64,000 nt of DNA from Actinoplanes palleronii (GCF_016862315.1 NZ_BOMS01000136.1:20913-84912); one strand, 5' to 3'; positions 15,680 to 24,422 are shown, counted from the stretch's first letter. Notes: generated from the sequence alone by a model not told the origin. Translations and numbers: made by a program.

Positions 15680-16672
15680 CTAGCGGGCCACCGGTCCGGA
15701 ACCGTGGGCAGCCGTGCCGGATCCCTGCGATCGGTACGTCGACGGCGGCACCCCGAACCGCTCCAGGAACCCCTGCCGCAGCGACTCGGTGGAGCCGAAC
15801 CCGCAGCGCCGGGCCACCGCCGGCAGCGGCAGCACGGTCGCGGTGAGCAGGTGGGCGGCCGCCTCGGTGCGCGCCCGGCGCACGTACCGGGCCGGCGTCA
15901 GCTGCACGTACGTGCGGAACAGCCGGGACAGGTGCCGTTCGCTGACCCCGAACCGGTGCGCCAGCGCGCCGCCGGTCAGGTCGTCGGTGAGGTGCCCGGC
16001 GATGTGGTCGGTGGCCCGGCGGACCACGAAGTCGTCGGTGCCGCGCCGGGCCAGGAACATGCTGATCTGCGCCTGCCCGCTGGGCCGCTGCAGGTAGGCG
16101 ACCGTGCCCAGGGCCACCCCGCGGGCCACCGCAGGGCCGTTGTCCTCCTCGATCAGGGCCAGGGCCAGGTCGAGGGCGCTGGTCACGCCGCCGGAGGTGA
16201 TCACGTGACCGTCCCGGATCCACACCGGCTCCGCGTCGACGAGCACGTCCTGATACCGCTCGGCCAGCGCCGCGGCGTGCAGCCAGTGGGTGGTGGCGCG
16301 GCGGCCGGTGAGCAGGCCGGCCTCGGCCAGGACCGTCGAGCCGGTGCAGACCGAGGCGACCCGGCGGGCCAGTGGGGCGAGCCGCCGGACGTGCCCGACC
16401 AGGTGCACGTTCGCGGCCGCCCGCTCGTGACCGAGGCCGCCGGTGACCAGCACGGTGTCCAGCGGCTCGTTCACCCGTTCCAGCGCGGCGCCGGACTCCA
16501 GGCGCAGACCGGAGTCGCAGGCCACGGTGCGGCGGCCCAGGGTGGCCAGCACGGTCCGGTACGGCGGGTCGGCGCCGATCCGGTTCGCGATGTCCAGGGC
16601 CGACGTGACACACGCGATGTCGAGCAGCTCCGCGCCGTCGTACGCGACGACCAGGAACACACGCTCGGGCAT
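15680..16672 (-). CDS. GlxA-type transcriptional regulator (DJ-1 plus AraC domain)
   Basis: About 330 residues. The N-terminal DJ-1/PfpI-like domain (VFLVVAYDGAELLDIACVTSAL, elbow C109 in SVCTGSTVLAEAGLL) spans about 1-190. The C-terminal AraC/XylS DNA-binding domain has two helix-turn-helices (GALAHRFGVSERHLSRLFR and PLPAVARRCGFGSTESLRQGF). GlxA regulators sense small ligands and control catabolic genes. ATG 16672 is used; the longer frame to 17800 is a shadow of the opposite gene. TACACT, seven bases before the ATG, suggests a leaderless promoter. Confidence 0.92.
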   Translation of the reverse strand: MPERVFLVVAYDGAELLDIACVTSALDIANRIGADPPYRTVLATLGRRTVACDSGLRLESGAALERVNEPLDTVLVTGGLGHERAAANVHLVGHVRRLAPLARRVASVCTGSTVLAEAGLLTGRRATTHWLHAAALAERYQDVLVDAEPVWIRDGHVITSGGVTSALDLALALIEEDNGPAVARGVALGTVAYLQRPSGQAQISMFLARRGTDDFVVRRATDHIAGHLTDDLTGGALAHRFGVSERHLSRLFRTYVQLTPARYVRRARTEAAAHLLTATVLPLPAVARRCGFGSTESLRQGFLERFGVPPSTYRSQGSGTAAHGSGPVAR

Positions 16673-16795
16673 GCCCGCCAGTGTAGGGAGCGGGCGGTTC
16701 CCGTACGGTTGAGCGATCTTGATCCTGGTATCCGGTACCCGCCGATTCGGGTACCGTTCCGGTGTCTCGCGGTGACCGTCCCAGGAGTTGCGGAT

Positions 16796-17920
16796 ATGGA
16801 GAACGGCCTCTGCTTCCGCTGTGGGGGTGACATCCCCGCAGCCCAGGAGTGGTGTCCCTACTGCGGCACGCCGGTCGTCGGCTCCCCGCCACGGGTGCAG
16901 CCGGCAAGTCCGCCGCCGCCCTGGGAACCGCCGCCCGCACCGGCACACCGCCGTGGCACCGCCCTGATCGCGGCCGCCGTTGTCGGCCTGCTGCTGCTCT
17001 CCGGCGGGGTGGTCGCCGGGGTGGCCCGGCTGACCCGCAGCACCCCGGAGTCGGCCACCGAGGACTACTTCGGCGCGCTCACCGACGGCGACGCCGCCGC
17101 GGCCCTGAAGCTGATCGCCACCGCCGACCACTTCGACCCCTCGCCGTACCCGCTGCTCACCGCGGCGGCCCTGGCCGAGGACCGGTGGCGGCCGCGGGAC
17201 GTGCGGGTCGGCGACGCCGGCAGCGCCGTGCAGTACGGCTCCCAGGCCCAGCGGGTCGAGGTCCGGTACCGGACCGGCGACCAGACGGTCAGCCAGGACG
17301 TGATCCTGCTGCCCGAGGACGGCGAGTTCCGGCTGCGGCTGCCGTTCGTGGTGCTCGGCGTGGACGGGCAGCGCGGCCGGGAGATCCGGGTGAACGGGGT
17401 CTCGCTCGGCACGGCGGCCCAGCCGACCGTGGCGTTCCCCGGGACGTACGAGGCCACCGCGGCCGCGAACACCCTGCTGGCCGAGAGCCGCACCACGGCG
17501 GTCGCCCAGCCGAACGGGCTCTCCGGGTATGCCGCGTCCCTCCAGTTCGGGGCGCCGGAGCTGGCCGCCGGGGCGGAGCAGGCCATTCAGGGCCAGGTGC
17601 GTGCCGCCCTCGACCAGTGCGCGACGAGTGCCCAGGCGCAACCGCCCGGCTGCCCGTTCGGGCTCAACGTGCCCGGCACGGGGGTGACCGTGCGGTGGTC
17701 GATCACGGCGTACCCGGCGGTCAGCGCGCGCGCCGACAGCACCATGTGGTTCGGTGCCGGCGCGGTGCAGCTCACCGACGACGGTGCCGGGCGGGTGCAC
17801 TGGAGCGCCGGCTACACCGACTACAGCGGGACGACGAAGTCGCAGAGCGGCGACACCCCGTTCCGGATCAACGGAAGCGCCCAGGCGGCGCCGAACGGCA
17901 TCCAGGTGTCCCTGACCTGA
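16796..17920 (+). CDS. Zinc-ribbon membrane protein with large extracellular part
   Basis: 374 residues. The N-terminus is a zinc ribbon (C6, C9, C20, C23: LCFRCGGDIP and WCPYCGTP), followed by a proline-rich stretch and one membrane helix at about 54-79. About 290 residues then lie outside the membrane. This part resembles Gram-positive TcaA/YvbJ-like envelope proteins (ATEDYFGALTDGDAAAALKLI, REIRVNGVSLG). Starts at ATG 16796 with AGGAG upstream. The next gene follows after 17 bp and is probably co-transcribed. A sensor or envelope role is inferred. Confidence 0.75.
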   Translation: MENGLCFRCGGDIPAAQEWCPYCGTPVVGSPPRVQPASPPPPWEPPPAPAHRRGTALIAAAVVGLLLLSGGVVAGVARLTRSTPESATEDYFGALTDGDAAAALKLIATADHFDPSPYPLLTAAALAEDRWRPRDVRVGDAGSAVQYGSQAQRVEVRYRTGDQTVSQDVILLPEDGEFRLRLPFVVLGVDGQRGREIRVNGVSLGTAAQPTVAFPGTYEATAAANTLLAESRTTAVAQPNGLSGYAASLQFGAPELAAGAEQAIQGQVRAALDQCATSAQAQPPGCPFGLNVPGTGVTVRWSITAYPAVSARADSTMWFGAGAVQLTDDGAGRVHWSAGYTDYSGTTKSQSGDTPFRINGSAQAAPNGIQVSLT

Positions 17921-17937
17921 CGATCGATGGAGGACGA

Positions 17938-19152
17938 ATGAGCGTGACCGGCGAGCCGCAACGACAATGGGCGGCCATGGGGCCGGGCAACGGTGACGTC
18001 GCCTACCGGATGCAGGGCCTGCAGGCCGGCCCCCAGGAGATCGGGGCGGAGGAGTCGGTTTCGGTCAGCACCCTGATCCGGCTGTGGCTGTGGGCGGCCG
18101 TGCCGGCGTTTGTGCTCTGGGCCTTCTTCGTCTTCCTGGCGCTGCTCGTGCACGCCGCCTCGGAGCCGACCCTGTTCAGCGCGGACACCCCCGGCGACGG
18201 GGTGTTCTCGGTCGGCTCGCTGCTCAGCGTGATCGTCTTCTGGGTGGTGCTGCTGGCCGCCCGGATCGACGAGCCGGTCGCCGGCTGGCACACCCTGCTC
18301 GAGGACCGCTGGCAGGGCGCCGACTCCGCGTACGCCGCGGTCTACGGCACGCTGCGCCGCCGCGGCGTCCCGGTGGAGACGACCGCGGGCCGGATCCGCA
18401 GCGACCTCCTCCCGCCGGAGGCGGTCAACAACCGGTTGCTGATCCACGAGCGGGGCTACCAGATCCAGATCACCATTTTCCCGTACGGCAGCAGCCTCTA
18501 CCTGGGCTGGACCCTGACCCGCAGCCGGCGCGGCGTGATCCTGATCGGTCACTTCCTGAAGGATCTGGTCGGCGGGATGTTCGGCCGCGTGACACCGGCG
18601 CTCGCGATGCTGCGCACCGAGCGGGTGCGGGCGTTGCGCGAAGCGGTGCACTCCGCGGTCCGGGAGGGCGCCGAGGTGGCCACGCAGGGGATCGTGGTCC
18701 CGGTGGCGTCGGCCTTCGGCCAGGAGGTCCCGGTCCAGGACCTGCGCGCGCAGGCGGCGCACCAGGGCTACGGCCCCCCGCCCGCCGGTTATGGCCCGCC
18801 GCCCACCGGCTACGCCGACCCGAACGCCGCTTACGGCCCGCCGCCCACCGGCTACGCCGACCCGAGCGGCGCTTACGGCCCGCCGCCCGGCGGCCCGCAG
18901 GCGGGGTATGGCCCCCAGCCCGGCTACGCGCCCACCGGCCCGGTCAGCGGGGTGCCCGCGTCCGCGCCCCCGAGTTCGGCCCCGCCCGCGCCGGGTGGCC
19001 ACGCGCCCACCACATTCGCCCCGCCGCCGAGCACTCCCAGCTCCCCGGCCACCATGCCGACCTCCGGCGCTCCCGCCCCGGGCGCTCAGGCTCCCGCGCC
19101 GCTTCCTGATGCCACCCCGTCACATCCGGACAACCCCGAACCGCGCGCCTGA
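17938..19152 (+). CDS. Membrane protein with proline/tyrosine-rich tail
   Basis: 404 residues. Two membrane helices (about 47-72 and 88-108) are followed by about 160 residues of soluble domain (WQGADSAYAAVYGTLRRRGVP, LYLGWTLTRSRRG). A low-complexity tail from about residue 278 has GYGPPPxGYADP repeats and then Ala/Pro/Ser. Such tails mediate weak protein-protein contacts at the cytoplasmic face. Shine-Dalgarno GGAGGA precedes ATG 17938. It forms an operon with the zinc-ribbon gene. No known family beyond actinobacterial hypothetical proteins is recognised. Confidence 0.75.
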   Translation: MSVTGEPQRQWAAMGPGNGDVAYRMQGLQAGPQEIGAEESVSVSTLIRLWLWAAVPAFVLWAFFVFLALLVHAASEPTLFSADTPGDGVFSVGSLLSVIVFWVVLLAARIDEPVAGWHTLLEDRWQGADSAYAAVYGTLRRRGVPVETTAGRIRSDLLPPEAVNNRLLIHERGYQIQITIFPYGSSLYLGWTLTRSRRGVILIGHFLKDLVGGMFGRVTPALAMLRTERVRALREAVHSAVREGAEVATQGIVVPVASAFGQEVPVQDLRAQAAHQGYGPPPAGYGPPPTGYADPNAAYGPPPTGYADPSGAYGPPPGGPQAGYGPQPGYAPTGPVSGVPASAPPSSAPPAPGGHAPTTFAPPPSTPSSPATMPTSGAPAPGAQAPAPLPDATPSHPDNPEPRA

Positions 19153-19299
19153 CCGATCCCCCCGTCGGTAGCGGCTGGCGGCTGGCTGGGGCTGGCTGGC
19201 CAGGAGAGGGAGCCGGCCGGTTGCGGTTCGTGGCGCCGGTCGCTGACCCGGCTGGTCGCGGCGCCCGCGAGACGTGCCGAGGTCCGCAGCCACCCCGTT

Positions 19300-19533
19300 G
19301 CGTGGGGAGTTGGGGTGCGGAGCGAGCCGCAACTTCACACGCTTCGTGGTTGCGAGCGTTGCGTGGGGACTTTGGGTGCGCTCCGCACCGCAACTTCACA
19401 CGCTTCGTGGGTTCGACCGTTGCGTGGGGACTTTGGGTGCGCTCCGCGCCACAACTTCACACGCATCGTGGTTTTGAGGGTTGCGTGGGGACTTTGGGTG
19501 GGCTCCGCACCACAACTTCACACGCTTGGGGTG
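19300..19533. repeat. 61-bp tandem repeat family, locus 2
   Basis: Four units with exact 61-bp spacing: GCGTGGGG begins at 19300, 19361, 19422 and 19483. Each unit can fold, with an outer GCGTG / CACGC and an inner GGTGCG-CTC-CGCACC hairpin that is maintained or wobble-substituted between units. It belongs to the same family as the repeats at 8924-9085. The surrounding gap 19153-19710 otherwise shows no convincing gene. Confidence 0.88.
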
Positions 19534-19710
19534 GTGTTGGGGTTTGGGCGGGTATCTACGTTTGGGCCGGGGCGGTGAGGGGTTCTCGGGGATGCCCGGA
19601 TTCACTGATGGTAAACGTCTCAATTACGGTCCGATAACGGGGAATTCACTCTCCGGTCATCTAATGTCTAGGGCGTCCAGGCTCGGTTACTGACGAGAGG
19701 GAGGTCGGCT

Positions 19711-19773
19711 ATGGCTAAGAAGTCGAAGAAGGACAAGAAGGACAAGAAGTCCAAGAAAGCCAAGAAGAAGTGA
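19711..19773 (+). CDS. 20-residue lysine-rich microprotein (KKx repeats)
   Basis: A tiny ORF encoding 20 residues, 13 of them Lys: after MA come six KKx triplets (KKS KKD KKD KKS KKA KKK). It has a strong Shine-Dalgarno (GGGAGG, six bases before ATG) and is followed seven bases after the stop by a strong hairpin terminator, so it looks like a genuine transcription unit. The extreme basic charge suggests binding to nucleic acid, ribosomes or acidic proteins. It stands alone ahead of scpA. I do not recognise a named family. Confidence 0.7.
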   Translation: MAKKSKKDKKDKKSKKAKKK

Positions 19774-19779
19774 CTTTCC

Positions 19780-19808
19780 GGGCCGCCGCGCTTCGAGCGT
19801 GGCGGCCC
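19780..19808 (+). terminator. Terminator of the microprotein gene
   Basis: GGGCCGCCGCGC pairs with GCGTGGCGGCCC around a TTCGA loop, 11 of 12 pairs Watson-Crick with one wobble, starting seven bases after the microprotein stop. Confidence 0.8.
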
Positions 19809-20097
19809 GATCTTCCTGCGGCAACGCGCTGCACCATGCGCGGCGGGACAGCGGCGGTCGCGGCTGCGGGACGGCGGCGGGACAATGGCGGGGCAGTGGA
19901 GGGTGCGGCGACGGGACAATGACCGTGGTCGATCGATCCGGGTGCTCTCATCCGTACCGTAAAAGATCTGACCGATAATCATCAGGCCGCGGATCTGGCG
20001 GATTCCGGCGGTCCGCGGGCCGGACGGGGCACGCACCCCGGGTGTCGACCCTCCGTCCGGACAGCAACCCTTGATCACTTGTGCCGTTGGTACGGGC
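19809..20097. other. Intergenic region before scpA
   Basis: About 290 bp without a supported gene. It has GC-rich near-repeats of GCGGCGGGACA (19838-19920) and a less GC-rich stretch near 19960-19985. It should contain the scpA promoter, but no clear -10/-35 pair is evident. Confidence 0.5.
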
Positions 20098-21156
20098 GTG
20101 AGCGCGGAGCACGGTGTCATGGGCATGGTCTACGGTCGGCACGTGCTTGAAGAGCCTGCCCAGCCGGGGTTCGCCGACGACCTCCCGCCTGAGCTGGAGC
20201 CTGCCGCATCCGATGATGCGGCCGTCGGCGTGGCCGTGCAGGCCGAGGCCGACAAGTCCGCGGAGGCCGACTCCGGCAAGTTCAAGGTCAAGCTGCACAA
20301 CTTCGAGGGTCCGTTCGACCTGCTGCTGCAGCTGATCGGCAAGCACAAGCTGGATGTCACCGAGGTCGCGCTGCACAAGGTGACCGACGAGTTCATCTCC
20401 TACATCCGAGCCATGGGCGACGACTGGGATCTCGACGAGACGAGCGAGTTCCTGCTGGTCGCGGCGACGCTGCTGGATCTCAAGGCGGCTCGGTTGCTGC
20501 CCTCGGCCGAGGTGGAGGACGAGGAGGATCTGGCCCTGCTGGAGGCCCGTGACCTGCTCTTCGCCCGCCTGCTGCAGTACAAGGCCTACAAGGAGGCCGC
20601 CGCGCACCTCTCCGAGCTGGAGGGGACCGGCGCGCGCCGCTGGCCACGGCTGGTGACCCTGGAGGCGCAGTATGCGGAGGCGCTGCCCGAGCTGGTCCTC
20701 GGCATCGGGCCGCAGCGGCTGTTCAAGCTGGCGCTCCGGCAGTTCAGCCCGCGGCCCGGGCCGCCGCAGGTGTCGATCGCGCACATCCACCAGACCCGGG
20801 TCAGCGTCCGGGAGCACGCCGAGCTGCTGCGCGAGCGGATCCGCCGGGCCGGTGTCGCCACGTTCAGCCTGCTCATCGCGGATTGTGAGAACACCCTCGA
20901 GGTGGTGGCCCGGTTCCTGGCGCTGCTGGAGCTGTACCGGCAGGACCTGATCGACTTCGAGCAGCCGGTGTCGCTGGACGAGTTGACCGTGCGGTGGATC
21001 GGCGGCGAGGACGTGGCGGCCGAGATCGAGGTCGACGACTACGAGGGCAGCCCCGAGAAGATCACCGACAAACCGGACCGTCCGGAGGGTGCCGGGTCCG
21101 ACGATGACGAGGGTGCGACGGCTGGTCAGCCGGTGGACCTGGAGGAGAAGCAGTGA
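20098..21156 (+). CDS. scpA: Segregation and condensation protein A
   Basis: About 352 residues, the kleisin subunit that bridges SMC heads in the condensin complex. FKVKLHNFEGPFDLLLQLIGKHKLDVTEV-type sequence opens the conserved kleisin region at about 60. SEFLLVAATLLDLKAARLLP and the C-terminal winged helix (VSLDELTVRW) follow. There is an acidic, Ala-rich N-terminal extension of about 60 residues and an acidic tail. Starts considered are GTG 20098, ATG 20119 and ATG 20125; GTG 20098 is given without a clear Shine-Dalgarno. Its stop overlaps the scpB start as GTGA, so translation is coupled. Confidence 0.95.
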   Translation: MSAEHGVMGMVYGRHVLEEPAQPGFADDLPPELEPAASDDAAVGVAVQAEADKSAEADSGKFKVKLHNFEGPFDLLLQLIGKHKLDVTEVALHKVTDEFISYIRAMGDDWDLDETSEFLLVAATLLDLKAARLLPSAEVEDEEDLALLEARDLLFARLLQYKAYKEAAAHLSELEGTGARRWPRLVTLEAQYAEALPELVLGIGPQRLFKLALRQFSPRPGPPQVSIAHIHQTRVSVREHAELLRERIRRAGVATFSLLIADCENTLEVVARFLALLELYRQDLIDFEQPVSLDELTVRWIGGEDVAAEIEVDDYEGSPEKITDKPDRPEGAGSDDDEGATAGQPVDLEEKQ

Positions 21157-22271
21157 GCGACGAGCGTTCGGAGTCCCTGGCCTCGCAGATGGGCGCGTGG
21201 GTGCCGCCGTGGGAGCGCAAGCGCGACGAGCCCGACCGCGAGTTCCAGGACGCGACGGAAGCCGAGGAGGAGACGACGGCGGCGGCCGAGCGCGCTCCGG
21301 AGGCGATCGACGCCCCGCTCGAGATTCCGGGTGACGACGTGGAGCCGGCCGAGCTCGACATCGAGCCGGAGGTGCCGCTGCCCGAGCCGATCGAGGAAGC
21401 CCCGGTGGCCGCGCCGGTCGAGCCGGGGGAGGCCCCCGCCCCGATCGACGAGCCCGCCCCGATCGAGCAGCCCGCCCCGATCGACGAGTCCGCCCCGATC
21501 GAGCAGAGCACCGAGGCCGAGACGACGGCCCGTCTGTCCGGTTACGCGGACACGGCCGTCGCGCTCGGCGGGAACGTTGCGGAGGTCACGCCGGAGAAAC
21601 CGCCCGCCCCGGCGGTGCCCGTGCAGGCAGTCCGTCCGCGCACCAAGGAGCGCACCAAGGAGCGTGCCAAGGAGCGCGCCGCGGAGCCGGTCACGGACGA
21701 CTCCGACCGTACCGAAAAGGTGTTTGACGACGCCGAGCTGACCGCGGCCCTGGAAGCGATCCTGCTGGTCGTCGACGAGCCGACCGGCGAGCTTCAGCTC
21801 GCTCAGGTGCTGGAGCAGCCGGTGGAGCGGGTGGCGCGGGCGCTCGACGACATCTCCGCGCGCTACACCGCGGCCGGGCACGGCTTCGATCTGCGGCGCG
21901 CGGCCGGTGGCTGGCGGCTGTACACCCGTCCGGAGTACGCCGAGTACGTCGAACGGTTCGTCCTGGACGGCCAGTCGGTGCGGTTGACCCAGGCCGCGCT
22001 GGAGACACTCGCCGTGGTCGCGTACAAGCAGCCGGTCACCAGGTCGCGCATCTCGGCCATCCGCGGTGTGAACTGTGACGGCGTGATGCGTACGCTGGTC
22101 ACTCGCGGCCTGATCGAGGAGTGTGGCACCGAGCCGGAAACCGGGGCATACCTGTACCGGACCACCGCTCTGTTCCTGGAGAAGCTCGGCCTCAACTCGG
22201 TCGATCAGCTGCCGCCGCTCGCTCCGTTCCTGCCCGACGATGTGGAAGAAGTACTCGATGCCTCAGGCTGA
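21153..22271 (+). CDS. scpB: Segregation and condensation protein B with long acidic N-terminus
   Basis: 372 residues, the condensin winged-helix partner of ScpA. The conserved part starts at about residue 190 (AELTAALEAILLVVDEPT) and includes YVERFVLDGQSVRLTQAALE and VAYKQPVTRSRISAIRGVN. ScpB is normally about 200 residues. The first 180 here are disordered, Glu/Pro/Ala-rich, with four six-residue repeats of the type PAPI(D/E)(E/Q) encoded by 18-bp units at about 21436-21510. GTG 21153 overlaps the scpA stop. The 3' end overlaps rluB by 14 bp. Confidence 0.95.
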   Translation: MSDERSESLASQMGAWVPPWERKRDEPDREFQDATEAEEETTAAAERAPEAIDAPLEIPGDDVEPAELDIEPEVPLPEPIEEAPVAAPVEPGEAPAPIDEPAPIEQPAPIDESAPIEQSTEAETTARLSGYADTAVALGGNVAEVTPEKPPAPAVPVQAVRPRTKERTKERAKERAAEPVTDDSDRTEKVFDDAELTAALEAILLVVDEPTGELQLAQVLEQPVERVARALDDISARYTAAGHGFDLRRAAGGWRLYTRPEYAEYVERFVLDGQSVRLTQAALETLAVVAYKQPVTRSRISAIRGVNCDGVMRTLVTRGLIEECGTEPETGAYLYRTTALFLEKLGLNSVDQLPPLAPFLPDDVEEVLDASG

Positions 22272-23001
22272 CACCGCCGAACGCCTCCAGAAAGTCCTGG
22301 CCTTGGCCGGTGTTGGATCCCGCCGTGCCTGCGAAGACCTGATCTTCCGCAAGCGCGTGATGGTCAACGGCCGGGTCGCCAAGCTCGGCGACAAGGTCGA
22401 CGCGGCCACTGCCGAGATCTACGTCGACGGCTCACGGATCATCACCAACACCAAGCTCGTCTACGTCGCGCTGAACAAGCCGCGCGGGGTCGTCTCCAGC
22501 CTCGACGACGAGAAGGGCCGTTCCGAGCTCGCCGACTTCCTGCAGGTCAACTTCGAGCAGCGGCTGTTCCACGTCGGCCGGCTCGACGCCGATTCCGAGG
22601 GTCTGCTGCTGCTCACCAACGACGGCACCCTGGCGCACAAGCTGATGCACCCGTCCTACGAGATCGCCAAGACCTACCTGGCCGAGGTCGTCGGCCCGCT
22701 GCCGCGCACCGTCGGCCGGCGGCTGCAGAGCGGCGTCGAGCTGGAGGACGGCCCGGCGAAGGTCGACACGTTCAAGCTGATCGACGCGATCGGCAAGACC
22801 GCGCAGGTGGAGATCACCCTGCACGAGGGCCGTAAGCACATCGTGCGGCGGATGATGGAGGAGGTCGGTCACCCGGTCACCCGCCTGATCCGCACGTCGG
22901 TGGGCCCGATCCGCCTCGGTGACCTGCGTCCCGGCGGTTTCCGGCACCTGTCGAACGCGGAGAAGGCGGCCCTGTTCAAGGCCGTCGGCGACGAGGTCTG
23001 A
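22258..23001 (+). CDS. rluB: 23S rRNA pseudouridine synthase RluB type
   Basis: 247 residues. An N-terminal S4 RNA-binding domain (ERLQKVLALAGVGSRRACEDL) is followed by a RsuA/RluB catalytic domain. GRLDADSEGLLLLTND contains the catalytic Asp, and GRKHIVRRMMEEVGHPV is the family's C-terminal motif. It isomerises a uridine in 23S rRNA helix 89/90 in characterised homologues. ATG 22258 lies inside scpB (14-bp overlap), so scpA-scpB-rluB form one translationally coupled operon, the same order as Rv1709 to Rv1711. Confidence 0.95.
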   Translation: MPQADTAERLQKVLALAGVGSRRACEDLIFRKRVMVNGRVAKLGDKVDAATAEIYVDGSRIITNTKLVYVALNKPRGVVSSLDDEKGRSELADFLQVNFEQRLFHVGRLDADSEGLLLLTNDGTLAHKLMHPSYEIAKTYLAEVVGPLPRTVGRRLQSGVELEDGPAKVDTFKLIDAIGKTAQVEITLHEGRKHIVRRMMEEVGHPVTRLIRTSVGPIRLGDLRPGGFRHLSNAEKAALFKAVGDEV

Positions 23002-23016
23002 CCGCAAGTGATCTGA

Positions 23017-23042
23017 CCGGCGCGCCCGCGGTGGCGCGCCGG
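23017..23042. terminator. Bidirectional terminator after rluB
   Basis: CCGGCGCGCC / GGCGCGCCGG, a perfect 10-bp stem with a 6-base loop, lies between convergent rluB and the FtsX-like gene. Confidence 0.8.
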
Positions 23043-23056
23043 GTCGATCCCCGGGC

Positions 23057-23545
23057 TCAGCAGATGATCTGAGCGCCGGGGGAGTCCGCGGTGTTCGGCC
23101 GCACGATCGAGAGCTTCGAGATGCCCTGCAGGCTGGTCAGCGGCTTGAGCGGCGCGCAGTCGAAGTCCCGGCTCGAGGTGGTCACCCGGTACGACTCCGG
23201 CATGCTCTCCTCGGTGAGCGCGTCCACGGCCTCCGAGTCGACACCGGCGTAGGCCTGCTTGGCCTCGGCGTACGCCTCGGCCCGGGTCGCCAGGTGCAGG
23301 CCGGTGGGGGTGGGCAGCTTCTCGAGCACCGCCTTGACCGCGGCCTTCTGCTCCGGGGTGGCCTCCTGCTTGAGGATGACCATCACGTTGTAGGACTGTT
23401 CCGGGACCTCCCGCCAGCCGGCCAGGTAGAGCCCGCCGGCGGCGCCACCCGCGCCGACCAGTAGCGCCACCACGGCGGCCAGGGCGGGCGGCACACCGCG
23501 GCGGGAGCGGGCGGCCGCGGCCGGCTGGTCAGGAGATTCGCTCAT
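23057..23545 (-). CDS. FtsX extracellular-domain-like anchored protein
   Basis: 162 residues: a cytoplasmic proline/arginine-rich tip, one membrane helix (VPPALAAVVALLVGAGGAAGGLYLAGW, residues about 18-44) and about 115 residues outside the cell. The external part (YNVMVILKQEATPEQKAAV, RAEAYAEAKQAYAG and EESMPESYRV) follows the FtsX ectodomain, which in FtsEX contacts peptidoglycan hydrolases. The four-helix permease part of FtsX is missing, so this is an orphan ectodomain. A Cys is the last residue. TATGGT nine bases before the ATG is a plausible leaderless -10. Confidence 0.7.
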   Translation of the reverse strand: MSESPDQPAAAARSRRGVPPALAAVVALLVGAGGAAGGLYLAGWREVPEQSYNVMVILKQEATPEQKAAVKAVLEKLPTPTGLHLATRAEAYAEAKQAYAGVDSEAVDALTEESMPESYRVTTSSRDFDCAPLKPLTSLQGISKLSIVRPNTADSPGAQIIC

Positions 23546-23563
23546 GATCGAGGGACCATACCG

Positions 23564-24361
23564 TCATTGGTCCAGGAAGTCGTGCAGGGCGGCGTTGAAC
23601 GCGGCCGGCTGCTCCAGGTTCGGCAGGTGCCCGGCGCCGTCGATCACGGCCAGCTGCGACCCCGGGATCAGCCCGTGCATCAGCTCGGCGTCGGCGACCG
23701 GGGTGAACTCGTCGTCGCGGCCGACCACGACCAGGGCCGGCACCGCCACCGTGGTCAGCAGCTCCCGGTAGTCGAGCCGCTCGGCCCGCCCGCGCAGCGC
23801 GGCCGCGGCACCCTCCGGGGCGGTGTGCGCCATCATGGCGTGCACGTGCTCGGCCACCTCCGGCATCTTCTCGACGTTGTACGCGGCCATCATCTTCGGC
23901 AGGTTCTCCGCCGCGTACCCGGCCATCCCCTCGGCGAGCAGCCGGTCGGCGACCTGGTTGCGGTGCGCGTGCCCGGCCGGGGTCTCGCCCTGGGGGAACG
24001 TGTCGGCGAGCACCAGCCCGGCGATCCGCTCCGGGAACAGCCGGTAGCACTCCATCGCGATCTGCCCGCCCATCGACAAGCCGGCCAGCACCACCTCGTC
24101 GTCGATCTCCAGGTGGTCGACCAGGGCGAACGTGTCCCGGGCGAACGTCTCCAGCGTGGTCAGCCCGGGCACCACCGTGCTGCGGCCGTAGCCGCGCAGG
24201 TCGGCGGTGACCACCCGGTAGCCCTCGGCGGTCAGCGCCGCCACCTGCGGCCACCACATCGAACGGTCGAACGGGTGGCCGTGCACCAGCACGAACGCGG
24301 GCCCGTCGCCCGTGTCGTCGAAACTGACCGTGATCCCGTTGACCTCTGCCGTGCGCGTCAT
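23564..24361 (-). CDS. Alpha/beta hydrolase
   Basis: 265 residues of the alpha/beta hydrolase fold. FVLVHGHPFDRSMWWPQ carries the oxyanion HG. The nucleophile Ser is in GLSMGGQIAM, the acid Asp is in VVGRDDEFTP and the His is in IDGAGHLPNLEQP. Sequence style is that of small esterases or 3-oxoadipate enol-lactonase-like hydrolases; the substrate is unknown. ATG 24361 is preferred over the upstream in-frame codon because TACCGT lies six bases before it, as in leaderless promoters, and the extra residues are not typical. Confidence 0.85.
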   Translation of the reverse strand: MTRTAEVNGITVSFDDTGDGPAFVLVHGHPFDRSMWWPQVAALTAEGYRVVTADLRGYGRSTVVPGLTTLETFARDTFALVDHLEIDDEVVLAGLSMGGQIAMECYRLFPERIAGLVLADTFPQGETPAGHAHRNQVADRLLAEGMAGYAAENLPKMMAAYNVEKMPEVAEHVHAMMAHTAPEGAAAALRGRAERLDYRELLTTVAVPALVVVGRDDEFTPVADAELMHGLIPGSQLAVIDGAGHLPNLEQPAAFNAALHDFLDQ

Positions 24362-24422
24362 GCTGACACGGTAGGAATCCGGGACGCGGTTGTGAAGATC
24401 CAATGTCGCCGCTGTGGCCGTT

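Noticed and set aside
15680..17800. 706-residue minus-strand fusion of an unknown domain to a GlxA regulator
   Set aside because: The N-terminal half is the antisense of the zinc-ribbon gene; the regulator has its own ATG and promoter at 16672.
19300..19533. CRISPR array (regular repeats with 61-bp period)
   Set aside because: The whole unit is conserved, including the would-be spacers, each unit is internally palindromic over about 43 bp, and no cas genes are present. It is a tandem repeat family.
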